From contig JASEIE010000206.1 of assembly GCA_030024065.1 (NCBI GenBank), forward strand, positions 1 through 7,228: a DNA stretch of 7,228 nt, in the 5' to 3' direction. Position numbers and translations under genes: made by a program. This document shows, in pieces, positions 6,141 to 7,228 of the stretch. A model generated the notes under the pieces. The model saw nothing but the letters and a program-made list of their open reading frames with translations, had not been told where the DNA came from and did not search any database. Every line of letters begins with the position of its first letter. The first letter of the stretch is position 1. The DNA comes from Thermodesulfobacteriota bacterium. Lineage in GTDB: Bacteria; Desulfobacterota; BSN033; UBA1163.

Positions 6141-7019
6141 ATGGATATGGACTTACCTGAACAACAACCCAACTTACTTCGACCCGGCCATGCGGCCTGT
6201 GCTGGTTGTGGACTGGCGGTCGCGATGAAACTGGTCCTTCAGGCGATGGGCCGACGAACTATTGCTGTGATTGTTCCATCCTGCGAAGGAGCAATAGGAG
6301 GGGTGTATCCTAACACCTCCTATGGTGTCCCGACCTTTCATTCTGCTTTCGAAATTGCGGCACCGACCGCTGCTGGGATCTCAAATGCCTTGAAAATCCA
6401 GGGCAAGAATGATATCCAGGTATTGGCCTTTGCAGGGGATGGGGGGACGTTTGATATCGGGCTTCAGGCTCTTTCCGGAGTGGCCAAAAATAATGATGAT
6501 ATTATCTACGTTTGTCTGGACAACGAAGGCTATATGAATACCGGGATTCAGGTGAGCTCATCCACTCCCTCTTTTGCCTGGACAGGAACGACACCGAAAG
6601 GAAACCCGCGGCGAAAAAAGAATATCATGGAGATCATGGCCGCCCATTATAATCCTTACTCGGCAACAGCCACCATCGGTTTTCCAAAAGACCTTCAACA
6701 AAAGATCATTAAAGCTAAGGGGATCCGGGGGACGAAATTTATCCATATGCTTGTCCCTTGCCCAACAGGCTGGCGGACACCGTCGGACATTTCCCCTGAA
6801 TTGTCTATTCTCGCGGTGGAAACGAATGTCTTTCCCCTCTACGAGGTGGAGGATGGAGTTCGGTGGACGATCAACCATGAGCCGCGGCGACTTCGGGTTG
6901 AAGAATATCTACTCAGACAGGGAAGATTTAAGCATCTTACGAAGGAAGAGATCAGAGAGATTCAAAAACAGGCAGAAGAAGAGTGGGATAAGTTGAGGCA
7001 AAGGGTGAGCCGTGTTTAA
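6141..7019 (+). CDS. porB: 2-oxoacid:acceptor oxidoreductase, beta subunit
   Basis: The 292-aa protein is the thiamine-diphosphate- and Fe-S-binding beta subunit. The cluster ligands are visible: Cys20 and Cys23 in GHAACAGCG, Cys48 in VPSCEG and Cys207 in VPCPTGW. The diphosphate/Mg motif is GDGGTFDIG (99-107) with DNEGYMNTG (127-135), and STPSFAWTGTTPKG (141-154) is the family's following loop. With the alpha subunit it forms the catalytic core that decarboxylates the 2-oxoacid. The start was set at ATG 6141, because the N-terminus there begins just ahead of the family's first block. The frame stays open back to 6045, but that extension is translated repeat. The ribosome site is poor: GGGG at 6134-6137 is 3 nt from ATG 6141 and 9 nt from a second in-frame ATG at 6147, so 6147 is a real alternative. 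Confidence 0.9.
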   Translation: MDMDLPEQQPNLLRPGHAACAGCGLAVAMKLVLQAMGRRTIAVIVPSCEGAIGGVYPNTSYGVPTFHSAFEIAAPTAAGISNALKIQGKNDIQVLAFAGDGGTFDIGLQALSGVAKNNDDIIYVCLDNEGYMNTGIQVSSSTPSFAWTGTTPKGNPRRKKNIMEIMAAHYNPYSATATIGFPKDLQQKIIKAKGIRGTKFIHMLVPCPTGWRTPSDISPELSILAVETNVFPLYEVEDGVRWTINHEPRRLRVEEYLLRQGRFKHLTKEEIREIQKQAEEEWDKLRQRVSRV

Positions 7020-7182
7020 CCTTAGATCCAAAGGGATCGCCTTCTTGAATCCCAATGGAGGGATCCAGGTTATTGACCTGCCTCAAGCAGAAAAGGAAAA
7101 ATTCCTAAAGGTTGCTTACGAGGAGGGCTGGAAGGATGTGCTGGGAAAAAGTCCTGCCGAAGGATCTAAATTGGGCTCTTGA
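7012..7182 (+). CDS. 56-aa small ORF, possibly a remnant of a TRAP solute-binding protein C-terminus
   Basis: A GTG at 7012 opens a 56-codon frame ending in TGA at 7180-7182. It overlaps the last 8 bases of the beta gene in a different frame. AAAGG at 7000-7004 gives a ribosome site 7 nt upstream, which favours translation coupled to the beta gene. The peptide is soluble and charged, with a predicted helix around AEKEKFLKVAYEEGWKDVL (26-44). The pattern LPQAEKEKFL...AYEEGWKDVLGKSP reminds me of the C-terminal helices of TRAP-type (DctP) substrate-binding proteins, recalled from family knowledge and not searched. If so, it is a truncated fragment joined to the operon by rearrangement; otherwise it is an undescribed small operon protein. 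Confidence 0.45.
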   Translation: MFNLRSKGIAFLNPNGGIQVIDLPQAEKEKFLKVAYEEGWKDVLGKSPAEGSKLGS

Positions 7183-7228
7183 CGGATTTTTGTGATGAGT
7201 TTCTATAAACATCAACTCTTTATATAGA

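Noticed and set aside
7183..7228. Terminator or new gene start at the right edge
   Set aside because: No hairpin plus T-run is visible, and the 46 bases are too short to support a gene or promoter call.

Overview
The window (7,228 bases, mid-GC coding with AT-rich spacers) looks like chromosomal DNA of an anaerobic bacterium. A Desulfobacterota-like (deltaproteobacterial) or similar lineage is my best guess. The guess rests on an NAD(P)-linked, oxygen-sensitive type 2-oxoacid oxidoreductase operon, an FCD-type GntR regulator, a LarA-like nickel-pincer racemase, and TTTGGGA/GACTAT low-complexity spacer repeats. No marker gene fixes the taxonomy.

Layout. Bases 1-144 carry the 3' end of a membrane protein on the + strand. 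Bases 145-336 are an AT-rich convergent spacer with an 8-bp-phased array of GACTAT/ATAGTC words. Bases 337-1620 (- strand) encode a 427-aa LarA-family protein that keeps the residues known to hold the nickel-pincer cofactor and to catalyse racemization. Bases 1621-1744 are a compact divergent promoter region with two good sigma70-type promoters, whose -35 boxes lie 12 bp apart, and a palindrome over the -10/start of the regulator. Bases 1745-2425 encode an FCD-family GntR regulator, perhaps leaderless. Downstream on the same strand come a gamma subunit (2485-3036), a fused FAD/NAD(P)/Fe-S electron-transfer subunit with a C-terminal 2[4Fe-4S] ferredoxin domain (3044-4786), an alpha subunit (4783-5934) and a beta subunit (6141-7019). 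A 206-bp gap with a palindromic repeat element separates alpha from beta. A 56-aa small ORF (7012-7182) overlaps the end of the beta gene.

How the genes fit together. Alpha, beta and gamma should form the thiamine-diphosphate 2-oxoacid oxidoreductase core (2-oxoacid + CoA to acyl-CoA + CO2 + electrons). The ferredoxin domain of the fused subunit should carry the electrons to its FAD/NAD(P) module, making the enzyme NAD(P)-linked. The subunit set resembles that of phenylglyoxylate:NAD oxidoreductase and NAD(P)-linked 2-oxoglutarate oxidoreductases of anaerobic aromatic degraders, except that the diaphorase and ferredoxin are one polypeptide here. The divergent LarA-like enzyme would interconvert epimers of a 2-hydroxyacid, so the locus reads as a regulated 2-hydroxyacid/2-oxoacid utilization unit. 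The substrate is unknown, and neither a hydroxyacid dehydrogenase nor the LarBCE cofactor makers are in the window.
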